From: DATAEE01 sp036258175
GTDB lineage: Bacteria; Acidobacteriota; Vicinamibacteria; Vicinamibacterales; 2-12-FULL-66-21
Assembly: GCA_036258175.1 (NCBI GenBank)
Contig: DATAEE010000106.1
Coordinates: 1-64,000 of the forward strand
Length of the DNA stretch: 64,000 bases
Direction: 5' to 3'
Every line of letters begins with the position of its first letter. Within the stretch, counting starts at the first letter, position 1. Positions 25,018-33,297 of this stretch are shown one piece after another. A model generated the notes under the pieces. It saw only the letters and a list, made by a program, of their open reading frames with translations, did not search any database and was not told where the DNA came from. The translations under genes were made by a program, and so were the position numbers.

Positions 25018-25039
25018 ACTCCCTCATCTAGCCATGTCT

Positions 25040-25165
25040 GATCGGCCGATCGGGCCATCTAATCGGTCGAAGGGATATCGGGGGATCTACTCATGGGATC
25101 GATTTATCGATAGATCGAAATACCGATTCATCGATAAATCGATCTATCGAAAAATCGATCCTTTA
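25040..25165. repeat. ATCGAT-rich region with 15-bp inverted repeat between convergent genes
   Basis: GATCGATTTATCGAT (25097-25111) pairs perfectly with ATCGATAAATCGATC (25130-25144). Many further ATCGAT/GGCCGATC palindromes surround it and the GC content drops sharply. It separates a plus-strand and a minus-strand gene end, so bidirectional termination is possible. Confidence 0.6.
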
Positions 25166-25214
25166 GCCCGATAGTCCTTGAGCAGATCTTCCATTACTTC
25201 GCCCGATGGCACGA

Positions 25215-26288
25215 TCAGCCATCGCCAGATGGGAAGGGTAATCGTCCCGCGTCGACCTCGTCATCCGTAACGAGGTTGTGCACGCTGACGCCGAGCAGAC
25301 GCACGGCCCGGGTGCCGGCATCGGTCTTGTCGAGCAGCGACACGGCGCGCGCGGCAAGTGAGTCGGCGTCACGCGACGGCGGCGCCGAGTGGCTCCGCGT
25401 CACGGTCGTGAAATCGTCGTAGCGGACCTTGATCGTCACCGTCCGCGCCGCGAGTCCTTTCCGCTCCAGCCACGCCGCGTCGTCGCGCGCCATCTCCACG
25501 ATGGCTTCACGGATCAGGCCGAGATCCGTCAGGTCGCGTGCGTAGGTGTTCTCCGTTCCGCACGACTTCGCCGGGCGGTCGGCGACGACCGCGCGATCGT
25601 CGATGCCCGACGCGAGCTGCCGCAGCCACTCCGCGTGGCTGCCGACAGCGCGCTGGAGCACCGACAGATCGATCGTGCGCACGTCGACGAGTCGCGCGAT
25701 GCCGATCGCCCGCAGCTTCGCCGCGGTCACCGGCCCCACGCCCCAGAGCGCGTCGACGGGGAGCTTGTGCAGAAAACCTTCGATCTTGTCGGGCGCGATG
25801 ACCGTGAGGCCGTCCGGCTTCTTCCAGCCGGAGGCGATCTTCGCGAGGAACTTGTTCGGCGCGACGCCGGCCGACGCCGTCAGCGACGTCGTCTCGCGGA
25901 TCTCCCGCTTGAGGCGCTCCGCCACGCGCGTGCCCGATCGCTCGTTCCACGCGTTCTCGGTCACGTCCAGATACGCTTCGTCCAGCGACAGCGGCTCGAC
26001 GAGCGGCGTCACCGCCCGGAAGATCTCGAACACCTGCCTCGAGACGGCGCGGTACTTCGAGAAGTCCGGCGGGACGATGACGAGAGACGGGCAGAGCCGC
26101 ACGGCCCGCGACATCGGGATCGCAGAGCGCACGCCGTACTCGCGCGCTTCGTAGCTCGCCGCCGCGACGACGCCGCGCCCTTCTGGCGATCCGCCGACGG
26201 CGACGGGTCTGGCTTTCAAGGACGGGTCGTCCCGCTGTTCCACGGAGGCGTAGAACGCGTCCATATCTACATGAACGATTCTCTTCAA
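25215..26288 (-). CDS. dinB: DNA polymerase IV (Y-family)
   Basis: 357 residues from a TTG at 26288, chosen because MKRIVHVDMDAFYASVE is the usual Pol IV opening; the frame remains open into the repeat array upstream. Palm/finger residues are intact: VDMDAFYASVE (catalytic Asp), the YEAREYGVRSAMP-like segment, and SLDEAYLDV (catalytic Asp-Glu). The helix-hairpin-helix thumb (LWGVGPVTAAKL) and little-finger domain (LARDLTDL to RLLGVSVHNL) follow. A short C-terminal tail has no obvious beta-clamp motif. It performs translesion synthesis. Its start lies within a GGTTC/GAACC array, so initiation may be affected by array length. Confidence 0.93.
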   Translation of the reverse strand: MKRIVHVDMDAFYASVEQRDDPSLKARPVAVGGSPEGRGVVAAASYEAREYGVRSAIPMSRAVRLCPSLVIVPPDFSKYRAVSRQVFEIFRAVTPLVEPLSLDEAYLDVTENAWNERSGTRVAERLKREIRETTSLTASAGVAPNKFLAKIASGWKKPDGLTVIAPDKIEGFLHKLPVDALWGVGPVTAAKLRAIGIARLVDVRTIDLSVLQRAVGSHAEWLRQLASGIDDRAVVADRPAKSCGTENTYARDLTDLGLIREAIVEMARDDAAWLERKGLAARTVTIKVRYDDFTTVTRSHSAPPSRDADSLAARAVSLLDKTDAGTRAVRLLGVSVHNLVTDDEVDAGRLPFPSGDG

Positions 26289-26370
26289 CGGTTCGAGGTG
26301 CAAGGTTCTGGGTTCAAGGTGTGGTTCTAGGTTAGGGGTTCAAGGCTGGTTCACGGCTCGAGGTTCATGG
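26289..26370. repeat. GGTTC short-repeat array, left arm of fold-back
   Basis: Units such as GGTTCGA, GGTTCTG, GGTTCAA, GGTTCTA and GGTTCAC at 7-9 nt intervals. GGGTTCAAGGTGTGGTTC at 26310-26327 recurs exactly, inverted, at 26867-26884. The arm lies between dinB and the four-helix-bundle gene. Confidence 0.85.
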
Positions 26371-26388
26371 CGTGCGTGATGCTTCTAT

Positions 26389-26808
26389 ATGGTGCGAACA
26401 TTCTGGGATCTCGAAGCTTGGCAGCTGTGTGACCAGTTGCGCAGAGAGATCGAGGCAATTATTGCCACTCCCGACGTCAGACGGGATGGGAAATTTTGCG
26501 ATCAGATCCGCGGGTCAATCGACTCCGCGTGCGCGAATACGGCTGAGGGCTTCGGGCGGTACTATCCAGCGGAGTTTCGGCGCTTCCTCGTGATTGCTCG
26601 CGGATCGCTGACGGAGACCCAGAACCACCTGACCGCCGCCCTTTCCCGGAAATACCTGTCCCAGGCGGATTTCGACCGGCTCATCCACCTGGCCTCGCGA
26701 GCCATCGGCGCCAATACCGGGTTGCAGAAATACTTACGGGAACGTCGTGGCGTGGGCTATCCTGCGGGCGATCGTCCGCCGAAGACCACTCAACGCGATG
26801 AACCCTGA
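26389..26808 (+). CDS. Four-helix-bundle protein (S23 / 23S rRNA intervening-sequence protein type)
   Basis: 139 residues. The opening FWDLEAWQLCDQLRREIEAI and the motif DQIRGSIDSACANTAEGFGRYYPAEFRRFLVIARGSLTETQNHL match the four-helix-bundle family first found as ORFs in 23S rRNA intervening sequences and related to the Avd accessory protein of diversity-generating retroelements. Family biochemistry is basic nucleic-acid binding; the cellular role of stand-alone copies is unknown. The gene is bracketed by GGTTC arrays on the left and GAACC arrays on the right, i.e. inverted arms. The last residues (TTQRDEP) run into the right arm. No rRNA or reverse transcriptase is nearby. Confidence 0.88.
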   Translation: MVRTFWDLEAWQLCDQLRREIEAIIATPDVRRDGKFCDQIRGSIDSACANTAEGFGRYYPAEFRRFLVIARGSLTETQNHLTAALSRKYLSQADFDRLIHLASRAIGANTGLQKYLRERRGVGYPAGDRPPKTTQRDEP

Positions 26809-26915
26809 ACCTGGAACCTTGAACCGTGAACCTCGAACCCAGAACCAACCTCGAACCTTGAACCACGAACCACACCTTGAACCCTGCACTCTGCACCCCG
26901 AACCGCTCGGGTTCG
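26796..26915. repeat. GAACC short-repeat array, right arm of fold-back
   Basis: GAACCCT, GAACCTG, GAACCTT, GAACCGT, GAACCTC, GAACCCA and similar heptads, inverted relative to the left arm. The longest exact inverted match is 18 bp (26867-26884 with 26310-26327). Confidence 0.85.
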
Positions 26916-26931
26916 TGCAAGTGTTCTGAAT

Positions 26932-28485
26932 ATGCGCGTCCTGTTACTGTCAATGCCGGATTCGTTCGAGCACACGCCGTCCCTGACGATGCGGATGCCG
27001 AACGGGGCGCTCGCGTCGATTGCAGGCAACGTGGACGCGCATCACGACGTGGCGATCGCCGATCTCGTGCTCGTTCAGGACCGCGTGCGCGAGACGGTTG
27101 AGCGGCTCGTCCGCGAGCGTGAGCCGGATGTCGTCGGGATGTCAGTGATGACGTTCCAGCGAAAGACCGCGCACCGGCTCGTGCGCATCATCAAAGCCAT
27201 GCGCCCGTCGGCGACGATCGTCCTCGGCGGGTACGATCCGAGCCTCGCTTGCGACGCGTACGACGATCCCTCGCTCGGCGTCGATTACATCGTCAGGGGC
27301 GAGGGGGATCTGACGGTGCGCGAGCTGCTCCGCGCAATCGAGCGCGCGACGCCGGTGTCGAGCATTGCGGGTCTATCGTGGCGGCACGGCAGCACGTTCG
27401 TCCACAACGCCGACCGCGCGGTGAGCTCGCTTGACGGCGACGCGGTGCACCTCCCGAACCGCGCTGCTCGCGTGCTTAAGGGCTACACGTTCCTCGGCCG
27501 CCAGATCGACGTTGTCGAGACCTCGCGCGGGTGCACGTACGACTGCAGCTTCTGCTCGATCATCGAGATGCGCGGGCGCAACTTCGAGACCTGGTCGTTC
27601 GATCGCGTGCTGGCCGACATCAGCGATGCGAAGGCGCGCGGCGCACGCGCGATTTTCCTCGTGGACGACAACATCACGTTGAACGTCGCCCGGTTCGAGG
27701 GACTCTGCCGCGCGATGGTCGACGCCGGCGTCAACGACATCGACTACATCGTCCAGGGGATGACGTCGTCGATCGCGAACCACGGCGAGACGCTCGCGCC
27801 CCTCATGCGCCAGGCCGGCTTCCGCTACGTGTTCCTCGGGATCGAGAACATCCTGGATCAGGACCTCGAGTTCCTCCGCGCCCGCGCCAAGAACGCCGAG
27901 CGCGAGCACGGACGAACGGTCGGCAACGCCTCGGCGCGCGCGATCGACATCCTCCACCGCCACGGCATGTACGTCGTCGGCGGACTGATCGTCGGCAACC
28001 CGGACGACACGCCCGAGTCGGTCGAGGCGAACCTGGCGTTCGCGCGGAAGTACGTCGACTGGCCCTACATCCAGCACCCGACCCCGTACCCGCGGACGCC
28101 GATGACGAAGGACTTCCGCGATCAGAAGCTGATCGTCAACGAGAACGTCGAGGAGTACGACGGGACGACGGCGGTCGTGCGGACGAAGCATCTCTCCGCC
28201 GAAGACGTCGAGTTCATGCGCTGGCGCGCCGAGCGGTGGATGAAGACGCGGCACTTCCCCGCGGCGCTGCGCCACGATCCCGCGTTCGTGCTGCGGTACG
28301 CCGGCCGGATGTTCGGCCATACGTTCCGCGGCAGCACGTGGCGGTCGGCGCTCGGCCTCGAGAGCGCGCGCGACGTGTTCCGGCGCTACAAGGAGATCAG
28401 GCGGCGGGAACGTGAGTACGTCCCCGAGCCTCAGTTTCCTCCGGAATCCAGAATCCGGACTTCGCAATCCAGAAGGATTGCCTGA
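26932..28485 (+). CDS. B12-binding-domain radical SAM protein
   Basis: 517 residues. An N-terminal cobalamin-binding-type Rossmann domain (~1-145; VVGMSVMTFQRKTAHRLV, VLGGYDPSLA, VDYIVRGEGDLTVREL) is followed by the radical SAM core (~190-400) with Cys201-x3-Cys205-x2-Cys208 in SRGCTYDCSFCS for the 4Fe-4S cluster. The motifs FLVDDNIT and YVFLGIENI are typical of the elongator-like subgroup, and a helical DUF4070-like tail completes it. Members methylate or rearrange diverse substrates (hopanoids, bacteriochlorophyll, antibiotics); the substrate is not readable here. It overlaps the ABC exporter gene that follows, suggesting a linked pathway or export of a product. Confidence 0.88.
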   Translation: MRVLLLSMPDSFEHTPSLTMRMPNGALASIAGNVDAHHDVAIADLVLVQDRVRETVERLVREREPDVVGMSVMTFQRKTAHRLVRIIKAMRPSATIVLGGYDPSLACDAYDDPSLGVDYIVRGEGDLTVRELLRAIERATPVSSIAGLSWRHGSTFVHNADRAVSSLDGDAVHLPNRAARVLKGYTFLGRQIDVVETSRGCTYDCSFCSIIEMRGRNFETWSFDRVLADISDAKARGARAIFLVDDNITLNVARFEGLCRAMVDAGVNDIDYIVQGMTSSIANHGETLAPLMRQAGFRYVFLGIENILDQDLEFLRARAKNAEREHGRTVGNASARAIDILHRHGMYVVGGLIVGNPDDTPESVEANLAFARKYVDWPYIQHPTPYPRTPMTKDFRDQKLIVNENVEEYDGTTAVVRTKHLSAEDVEFMRWRAERWMKTRHFPAALRHDPAFVLRYAGRMFGHTFRGSTWRSALGLESARDVFRRYKEIRRREREYVPEPQFPPESRIRTSQSRRIA

Positions 28486-29578
28486 CGGTCGTCGGCCAGC
28501 GTCTTTGATCAGCCCTTCCACTGCTTCCGTCGTGTCAACGCCCGTCGGCGTCAGCACGGGTCTCGACGTCCGCGCGGAAGGACTCCGCAAAGTCTTTCGA
28601 ACATCACAGGCACCAGGAGGTCCGGGCGGCGGACAGCCGTTTGCAGCAAGGACGACCCTGAAAGGTCGTGCCACGACATCCGACGTCCTCGCGCTCGATG
28701 GCCTGACGCTGGAGGTCAACGCCGGAGAGATCTTCGGGCTGCTCGGTCCCAACGGCGCAGGCAAGTCGACGACGGTTGGCGCGCTGACGACGCGCGTACG
28801 GCCGACCGGCGGGCGAGCGTTCATCGGTCCGCACGACGTCTGGCGCGAGACCGTCGCCGTCAAGCGACTCATCGGCGTCGTCCAGCAGACGCCGAACCTC
28901 GATTACAGCCTGACGGCCGGCGAGATCCTGAGCTTTCACGCGGCGTATTTCGGGATGTCGCGCGCCGAGCGCGAGGCGAAGGCCCTGGCGCTCCTCGATC
29001 GCTTCAGGCTCGGCGACCGCGCGGGTCAGCTCGTGATGGGGTTCTCGGGCGGCCTGAAGCAGCGGCTGTCGATCGCCCGCGCGATGATGCACGGCCCGCG
29101 TGTCCTGTTTCTCGACGAACCGAGTGCCGGCCTCGACCCGCAGACGCGCCTGCTGCTCTGGGAGATCATCCGGGAGTACAACGCCGCCGGACGGACGATC
29201 GTGCTGACGACGCACAACATGGAAGAAGCGGACGCGATGTGCGGCCGCGTGGCGATCGTCGATCACGGGCGTGTGATCGCGCTCGGCACGCCCGCGGAGC
29301 TGAAACGGTCGGTGCCCGGCGGCTATGTAGTGCGCGTGCAGTTCGACGCACCGCCGGCCGCCCTCGTGGAGGCGCTCAAGGCGTTCGAAGGCGTGACCGA
29401 CGTTCGCGCGGCCGGTGACAATGCGCTCGATCTGTACGCGGACCGCGGCGGACCGCTGGTCCCGCAGATCGTCGCGCGCGCCGCGGCGGCCGGGCTCGGG
29501 ATCTCCGATGTGCATATCTCGGCGCCGAGCCTCGAGAACCTCTTTCTCCACCACACCGGCAGGAGTCTGCGCGAATGA
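28412..29578 (+). CDS. ABC-2 exporter ATPase (DrrA/CcmA type)
   Basis: 388 residues from GTG 28412; a GTG at 28532 (348 residues, starting VSTPVGVSTGLDVRAEG) is a good alternative because the extra N-terminus is low-complexity and overlaps the radical SAM gene. Walker A GPNGAGKSTT, signature FSGGLKQRLS, Walker B VLFLDEPSAGLDP and the H-loop TTHNMEEAD are intact. A ~28-residue insert (TSQAPGGPGGGQPFAARTTL...) splits the first strands, between LRKVFR and VLALDGL. It contains an ACGACC/GGTCGT hairpin resembling a REP unit, so a repeat appears to be inserted in frame. The stop overlaps the permease start. Confidence 0.9.
   Translation: MSTSPSLSFLRNPESGLRNPEGLPDGRRPASLISPSTASVVSTPVGVSTGLDVRAEGLRKVFRTSQAPGGPGGGQPFAARTTLKGRATTSDVLALDGLTLEVNAGEIFGLLGPNGAGKSTTVGALTTRVRPTGGRAFIGPHDVWRETVAVKRLIGVVQQTPNLDYSLTAGEILSFHAAYFGMSRAEREAKALALLDRFRLGDRAGQLVMGFSGGLKQRLSIARAMMHGPRVLFLDEPSAGLDPQTRLLLWEIIREYNAAGRTIVLTTHNMEEADAMCGRVAIVDHGRVIALGTPAELKRSVPGGYVVRVQFDAPPAALVEALKAFEGVTDVRAAGDNALDLYADRGGPLVPQIVARAAAAGLGISDVHISAPSLENLFLHHTGRSLRE
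28652..28669. repeat. REP-like hairpin inside the ABC ATPase gene
   Basis: ACGACC (28652-28657), CTGAAA, GGTCGT (28664-28669). It encodes part of an insert absent from typical DrrA-like ATPases. Confidence 0.5.
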
Positions 29579-30345
29579 ACTGGAAGGCATTCGTCGCGAT
29601 GCTGCAGCGGGACTGGCGCGTCGCGCGCCGGAACTTCGCCTTCCTGCTCGTGCAGACGATGCTCCAGCCGATGCTGTTCGTGTTCGTCTTCGGCCGGGTC
29701 ATGACGCGAAGCGGGTTCATGCCGCCGGAGTACAAGAGCCTGCTCCTGCCGGGCATCATCGCGATTGCCATGATGTTTTCCGGCATCATGGGCGTCGCGA
29801 TGCCGCTCATCGGCGAGTTCCAGTACACGCGCGAGATCGAGGATCGATTGCTTGCGCCGATTGCCATCGAGTGGGTCGCGCTCGAGAAGATCGTGGCAGG
29901 CGCGCTGCAGGCGCTCGTGTCCGGCCTGGTCGTGATTCCGGCGGCGTGGCTCGTCATGGGATCTGGCGTCGACATCAGCTTTCACGCGCCCGTGATCTTT
30001 CTCGCGTTCGCGACGCTCGTGTCGCTGCTCGCAGCATCGATCGGCCTGGCGCTGGGCTGCTTCATCAGCCAGACGACGATCGGCCTGATGTTCAGTTTGT
30101 TCGTGACGCCGATGATCATGTTCGGCTCGACGTACTACCCATGGTCGGCGCTTGCCGTCTACCCATGGCTGCAGCGGGCGGTGCTTGTCAACCCGCTCGT
30201 CTACGCGAGCGAAGGCTTCCGCGCGGCGCTGGTCCCGCAGTTTCCGCACCTGCCGCTCTGGATCGACAGCATTGCGCTCGCGGCGTTCGTGGCAATCTTC
30301 CTGACCCTCGGGCTGCGATTGTTCCGAAAAAAGGCGATTGCCTAG
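29575..30345 (+). CDS. ABC-2 type transporter permease (DrrB type)
   Basis: 256 residues with six predicted TM helices. The opening reads MNWKAFVAMLQRDWRVARRNFAFLLVQTMLQP; a first TM (PMLFVFVFGRVM) is followed by the conserved cytoplasmic loop EFQYTREIEDRLLAPIAIEWVALEKI and the four later TM helices. It starts inside the ATPase stop (ATGA). With the ATPase it forms a two-gene exporter for drugs, polysaccharide or lipid; the cargo may relate to the radical SAM gene upstream. Confidence 0.9.
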   Translation: MNWKAFVAMLQRDWRVARRNFAFLLVQTMLQPMLFVFVFGRVMTRSGFMPPEYKSLLLPGIIAIAMMFSGIMGVAMPLIGEFQYTREIEDRLLAPIAIEWVALEKIVAGALQALVSGLVVIPAAWLVMGSGVDISFHAPVIFLAFATLVSLLAASIGLALGCFISQTTIGLMFSLFVTPMIMFGSTYYPWSALAVYPWLQRAVLVNPLVYASEGFRAALVPQFPHLPLWIDSIALAAFVAIFLTLGLRLFRKKAIA

Positions 30346-30363
30346 GCCGCCGATATTTGTCAC

Positions 30364-30393
30364 TTGCCCGAGTGCCAGCGTGTGAAACATAAT
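30364..30393 (+). promoter_or_regulatory. Promoter of the glutamine synthetase gene
   Basis: TTGCCC (30364-30369) and CATAAT (30388-30393) are 18 bp apart and about 77 nt before the ATG. A small GGCGG/CCGCC stem lies in the leader (30411-30433), unlike most genes here, which have almost no leader. Confidence 0.4.
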
Positions 30394-30470
30394 GCAAGTC
30401 CATCATTCGTGGCGGAGAGGTTTTCCCGCCTGCCGTTAAATCACCGCACAGCGTAAGGAAGGGACGTTCA

Positions 30471-32687
30471 ATGGGATCCGCAGCATTAGGTGAGGCGATC
30501 AAGAGCATCACTGAGTGGGGCGTCGGCCGCGCATATCCGGCCAACGGACCAGCCGAAACCGCAAACGGACGGTCCACCGAGGAGACCGCCCACGCCGCCG
30601 ACATCTTCGGCAGCCTCACCTTCAACGATCAGATCCAGCGGGCCCGACTACCGAAGGAGGTCTACCGCGCGCTGCGCCGGACGATGACGATCGGCGATCC
30701 GCTCGATGGGTCGACGGCTGACATCATCGCCGCGGCGCTCAAGGACTGGGCGGTCGAGCACGGCGCGACGCACTACACGCACTGGTTCCAGCCGATGACC
30801 GGGATCACCGCCGAGAAGCACGACTCGTTTCTCGCGCCGGCGGCCGAGGGCCGCGCTGTCGCGGAGTTCAGCGGCAAAGAGCTGATCAAGGGCGAGCCGG
30901 ATGCGTCGAGCTTCCCGTCCGGCGGCATGCGCTCCACCTTTGAAGCGCGCGGATACACCGCGTGGGACCCGACGAGCCCGCCGTGGCTGCTCAAGACGCC
31001 GAACGGCTGCACGCTCGTCATCCCCACCGCGTTCGTGAGCTGGACGGGCGAGGCGCTCGACAAGAAAACGCCGCTCCTCCGGTCGATGGAGGCGCTTTCG
31101 AGGCAGGCGCTCCGTATCCTGAAGCTCTTCGGCTCGCGCGCGCAGCGCGTGGTGACGACGTGCGGTCCCGAACAGGAGTACTTCCTGATCGACCGGAACT
31201 TCTACTTCAACCGGCCGGACCTTATTAATGCGGGCCGGACCCTCTTCGGCGCGCGGCCGCCGAAAGGGCAGGAGCTGGAGGATCAGTACTTCGGTTCGAT
31301 CCCCGAGCGCGTGCTGGCCTTCATGCACGACGCCGAGCGCGAGCTGTACAAGGTCGGCGTGCCAGTGAAGACCCGTCACAACGAAGTGGCGCCCAGCCAG
31401 TACGAGGTCGCGCCGGTGTTCGAGAACGCGAACGTCGCCACCGATCATCAGATGATGACGATGGAGACGATGAAGCGCATCGCACCGAAGTACGGCCTGG
31501 CGTGTCTGCTGCACGAGAAACCGTTCGCCGGCGTCAACGGCTCCGGCAAGCACCTGAACTGGAGCATGAGCGACGACCTCGGGAATAACCTGCTGAACCC
31601 GGGCGAAACGCCGCACGACAACATCCAATTCCTCGTGTTCTGCGCCGCGATGCTCCGCGCCGTGGACAAGTTCCAGGGTCTGCTGCGGATGAGCGTCGCG
31701 AGCGCCGGTAACGATCACCGCCTCGGCGCCAACGAAGCGCCGCCGGCGATCATCTCGATCTTCCTCGGCGACATGCTGACCGACATCTTCGAGCAGATCG
31801 AGAAGGGCTCCGCGAAGTCGACGAAGAGCGGTGGCATCCTCGATTCAGGCGTGTCGGTGCTGCCGAAGCTCCCGCGCGACGCCGGCGACCGCAACCGGAC
31901 GAGCCCGTTCGCGTTCACGGGCAACAAGTTCGAGTTCCGCGCGGTGGCGGCCAGCCAGAGCATCGCGTTCCCGAACATCGCGCTGAACGTCGCGGTGACC
32001 GAGGCACTCGACCACGTCTCAACCGAGCTCGAAAAGGCGGTCGAGGGCGGTCAGAAGCTCGAAGAAGCGGTCCGCGCGCTGCTGACGTCGACCATCAAGC
32101 AGCACAAGCGGATCATCTTCAACGGGAACAACTACTCCGAGGAGTGGCAGCAGGAAGCGGGCCGCCGCGGCCTGCTCAACCACAAGACGTCGGTCGACGC
32201 CTTCGCCGAGCTGCTCAAGCCCGAGGTCGTCGCCGCGTTCGAGAAGTACAAGGTGCTCAACGAGCGTGAGCTGCACGCCCGCGGTGAGATCAACTACGAG
32301 CAGTACATCAAGACGATCAACGTCGAGGCGCAGCTGATGATCCTCATGGCGAACCGGTACATCCTGCCGGCTGCCTTCGAGTATCAGACGCAGGTCGCCG
32401 AGAGCGCGGCGGCGGTCAAAGCGGCTGGTGCGTCCTCAGCCAGCACGTCGCAGGTGCTCGATGGCCTGATCCGGCTGATCGACGACTTCCGCGGCCGGAC
32501 CGACAAGCTCGCGAAGCTGGTCGAGCACGAATCGAACGGCTCGACGGAGATGCACGCGAAGCACTTCCGCGACCATGTCGTCCCGGCGATGGCGGAGCTG
32601 CGCGAGGCGGGTGACAAGCTCGAGACGGTCATCCCGCACGCGCTCTGGCCGCTCCCCACTTACAGGGAGATGCTTTTCATCAAATAG
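30471..32687 (+). CDS. glnN: Glutamine synthetase type III
   Basis: 738 residues, the length typical of GSIII (GlnN), far longer than GSI. The opening includes FGSLTFNDQIQRARLPKEVYRALRRTM, with later GPEQEYFLID, NEVAPSQYEVAPVFENANVATDHQ, EKPFAGVNGSGKHLNWSM, and DAGDRNRTSPFAFTGNKFEFRA, all GSIII active-site blocks for ATP, glutamate and ammonium. A Shine-Dalgarno AAGGAAGG precedes the ATG. The product makes glutamine from glutamate and ammonium and would act as a dodecamer in the cytoplasm. No PII or GOGAT gene is adjacent. Long-leader hairpin control is possible. Confidence 0.95.
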   Translation: MGSAALGEAIKSITEWGVGRAYPANGPAETANGRSTEETAHAADIFGSLTFNDQIQRARLPKEVYRALRRTMTIGDPLDGSTADIIAAALKDWAVEHGATHYTHWFQPMTGITAEKHDSFLAPAAEGRAVAEFSGKELIKGEPDASSFPSGGMRSTFEARGYTAWDPTSPPWLLKTPNGCTLVIPTAFVSWTGEALDKKTPLLRSMEALSRQALRILKLFGSRAQRVVTTCGPEQEYFLIDRNFYFNRPDLINAGRTLFGARPPKGQELEDQYFGSIPERVLAFMHDAERELYKVGVPVKTRHNEVAPSQYEVAPVFENANVATDHQMMTMETMKRIAPKYGLACLLHEKPFAGVNGSGKHLNWSMSDDLGNNLLNPGETPHDNIQFLVFCAAMLRAVDKFQGLLRMSVASAGNDHRLGANEAPPAIISIFLGDMLTDIFEQIEKGSAKSTKSGGILDSGVSVLPKLPRDAGDRNRTSPFAFTGNKFEFRAVAASQSIAFPNIALNVAVTEALDHVSTELEKAVEGGQKLEEAVRALLTSTIKQHKRIIFNGNNYSEEWQQEAGRRGLLNHKTSVDAFAELLKPEVVAAFEKYKVLNERELHARGEINYEQYIKTINVEAQLMILMANRYILPAAFEYQTQVAESAAAVKAAGASSASTSQVLDGLIRLIDDFRGRTDKLAKLVEHESNGSTEMHAKHFRDHVVPAMAELREAGDKLETVIPHALWPLPTYREMLFIK

Positions 32688-32693
32688 GTTCTA

Positions 32694-32787
32694 TGGGTTC
32701 CATTGGTTCCAGAGGTTCCACGGGTTCTTGGTTCAGAACCTCGAATCTCTGGAACCCTTGGAACCCTTGGAACCCCTGGAACCCGTG
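32694..32787. repeat. Gene-free fold-back of GGTTCC and GGAACC arrays
   Basis: GGGTTCCA, TGGTTCCA, AGGTTCCA, GGGTTCTT and GGTTC units run to ~32735, then reverse into AGAACC, TGGAACCCT (three or more times) and GGAACCC. The two arms are inverted, like those around the gene at 26389 but without an ORF between them. The array ends at the start of the DinB-fold gene. Confidence 0.8.
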
Positions 32788-33297
32788 GATCTTAGAGATC
32801 TTCAAGTTCTTCTCGATTACCACTACTGGGCGCGCGATCGGGTCCTGGAGGCAGCCGATCGCCTCACTCCCGAACAGTTCAACCGCGATCTCGGCAACAG
32901 TTTCCGTTCCGTCCGCGACACGCTCGCCCACACCTACGCCGCGGAATGGGCCTGGCACTCGCGCTGGAACGGGGTCTCGCCGACCGCGCTCTTATCGCCG
33001 GATCTCTTTCCGGACGTCGCGGAGCTTCGCCGGCTGTGGGTCGAGCACGAAGCGAAGATGCGGTCGTTTCTCGACGGCCTCGGCGAAGACGGGATCAGCC
33101 GCGTCATCGAGTACAAGCTGCTCAGCGGCGCGCCCGGGAAGAGTCCCTTCTGGCAGATGCTGCAGCACGTCGTCAATCACGCGAGCTACCATCGCGGCCA
33201 GGTGACGACCATGCTCCGCCAGCTCGGCGCCCAGCCGCCGAAATCCATGGATCTGATTGCTTACTATCGCGAACGGGTCACGACACAATCCGCATAA
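32785..33297 (+). CDS. DinB/YfiT-like four-helix metalloprotein
   Basis: 170 residues from a GTG at 32785. The DinB-fold signature of a His on helix 2 (TLAHTYAAEWAW) and a His pair on helix 4 (VVNHASYHRGQVTTMLRQLG) forms the three-His metal site. Family members are metal-dependent thiol transferases (bacillithiol or mycothiol S-transferases) or are of unknown function. No thiol-pathway gene is adjacent. The upstream LESLEPLEPLEP reading frame is repeat DNA, so the GTG at the array edge is the best start. Its 3' end overlaps the GDSL gene tail to tail by 20 bp. Confidence 0.82.
   Translation: MDLRDLQVLLDYHYWARDRVLEAADRLTPEQFNRDLGNSFRSVRDTLAHTYAAEWAWHSRWNGVSPTALLSPDLFPDVAELRRLWVEHEAKMRSFLDGLGEDGISRVIEYKLLSGAPGKSPFWQMLQHVVNHASYHRGQVTTMLRQLGAQPPKSMDLIAYYRERVTTQSA

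Noticed and set aside
26289..26915. Diversity-generating retroelement, because four-helix-bundle proteins include Avd
   Set aside because: There is no reverse transcriptase, template repeat or variable C-type-lectin target gene nearby.
26796..26915. CRISPR array in the GAACC region
   Set aside because: The units are 7-9 nt with no spacers of 25-40 nt and no cas genes are present.
30411..30433. Glutamine riboswitch before glnN
   Set aside because: Only a single short GGCGG/CCGCC stem is visible; the glnA or DP1 motif elements are missing.
32575..32784. Longer N-terminus for the DinB-fold protein (LEPLEPLEP)
   Set aside because: The residues are translated satellite repeats overlapping the end of glnN; the family domain begins after the GTG at 32785.
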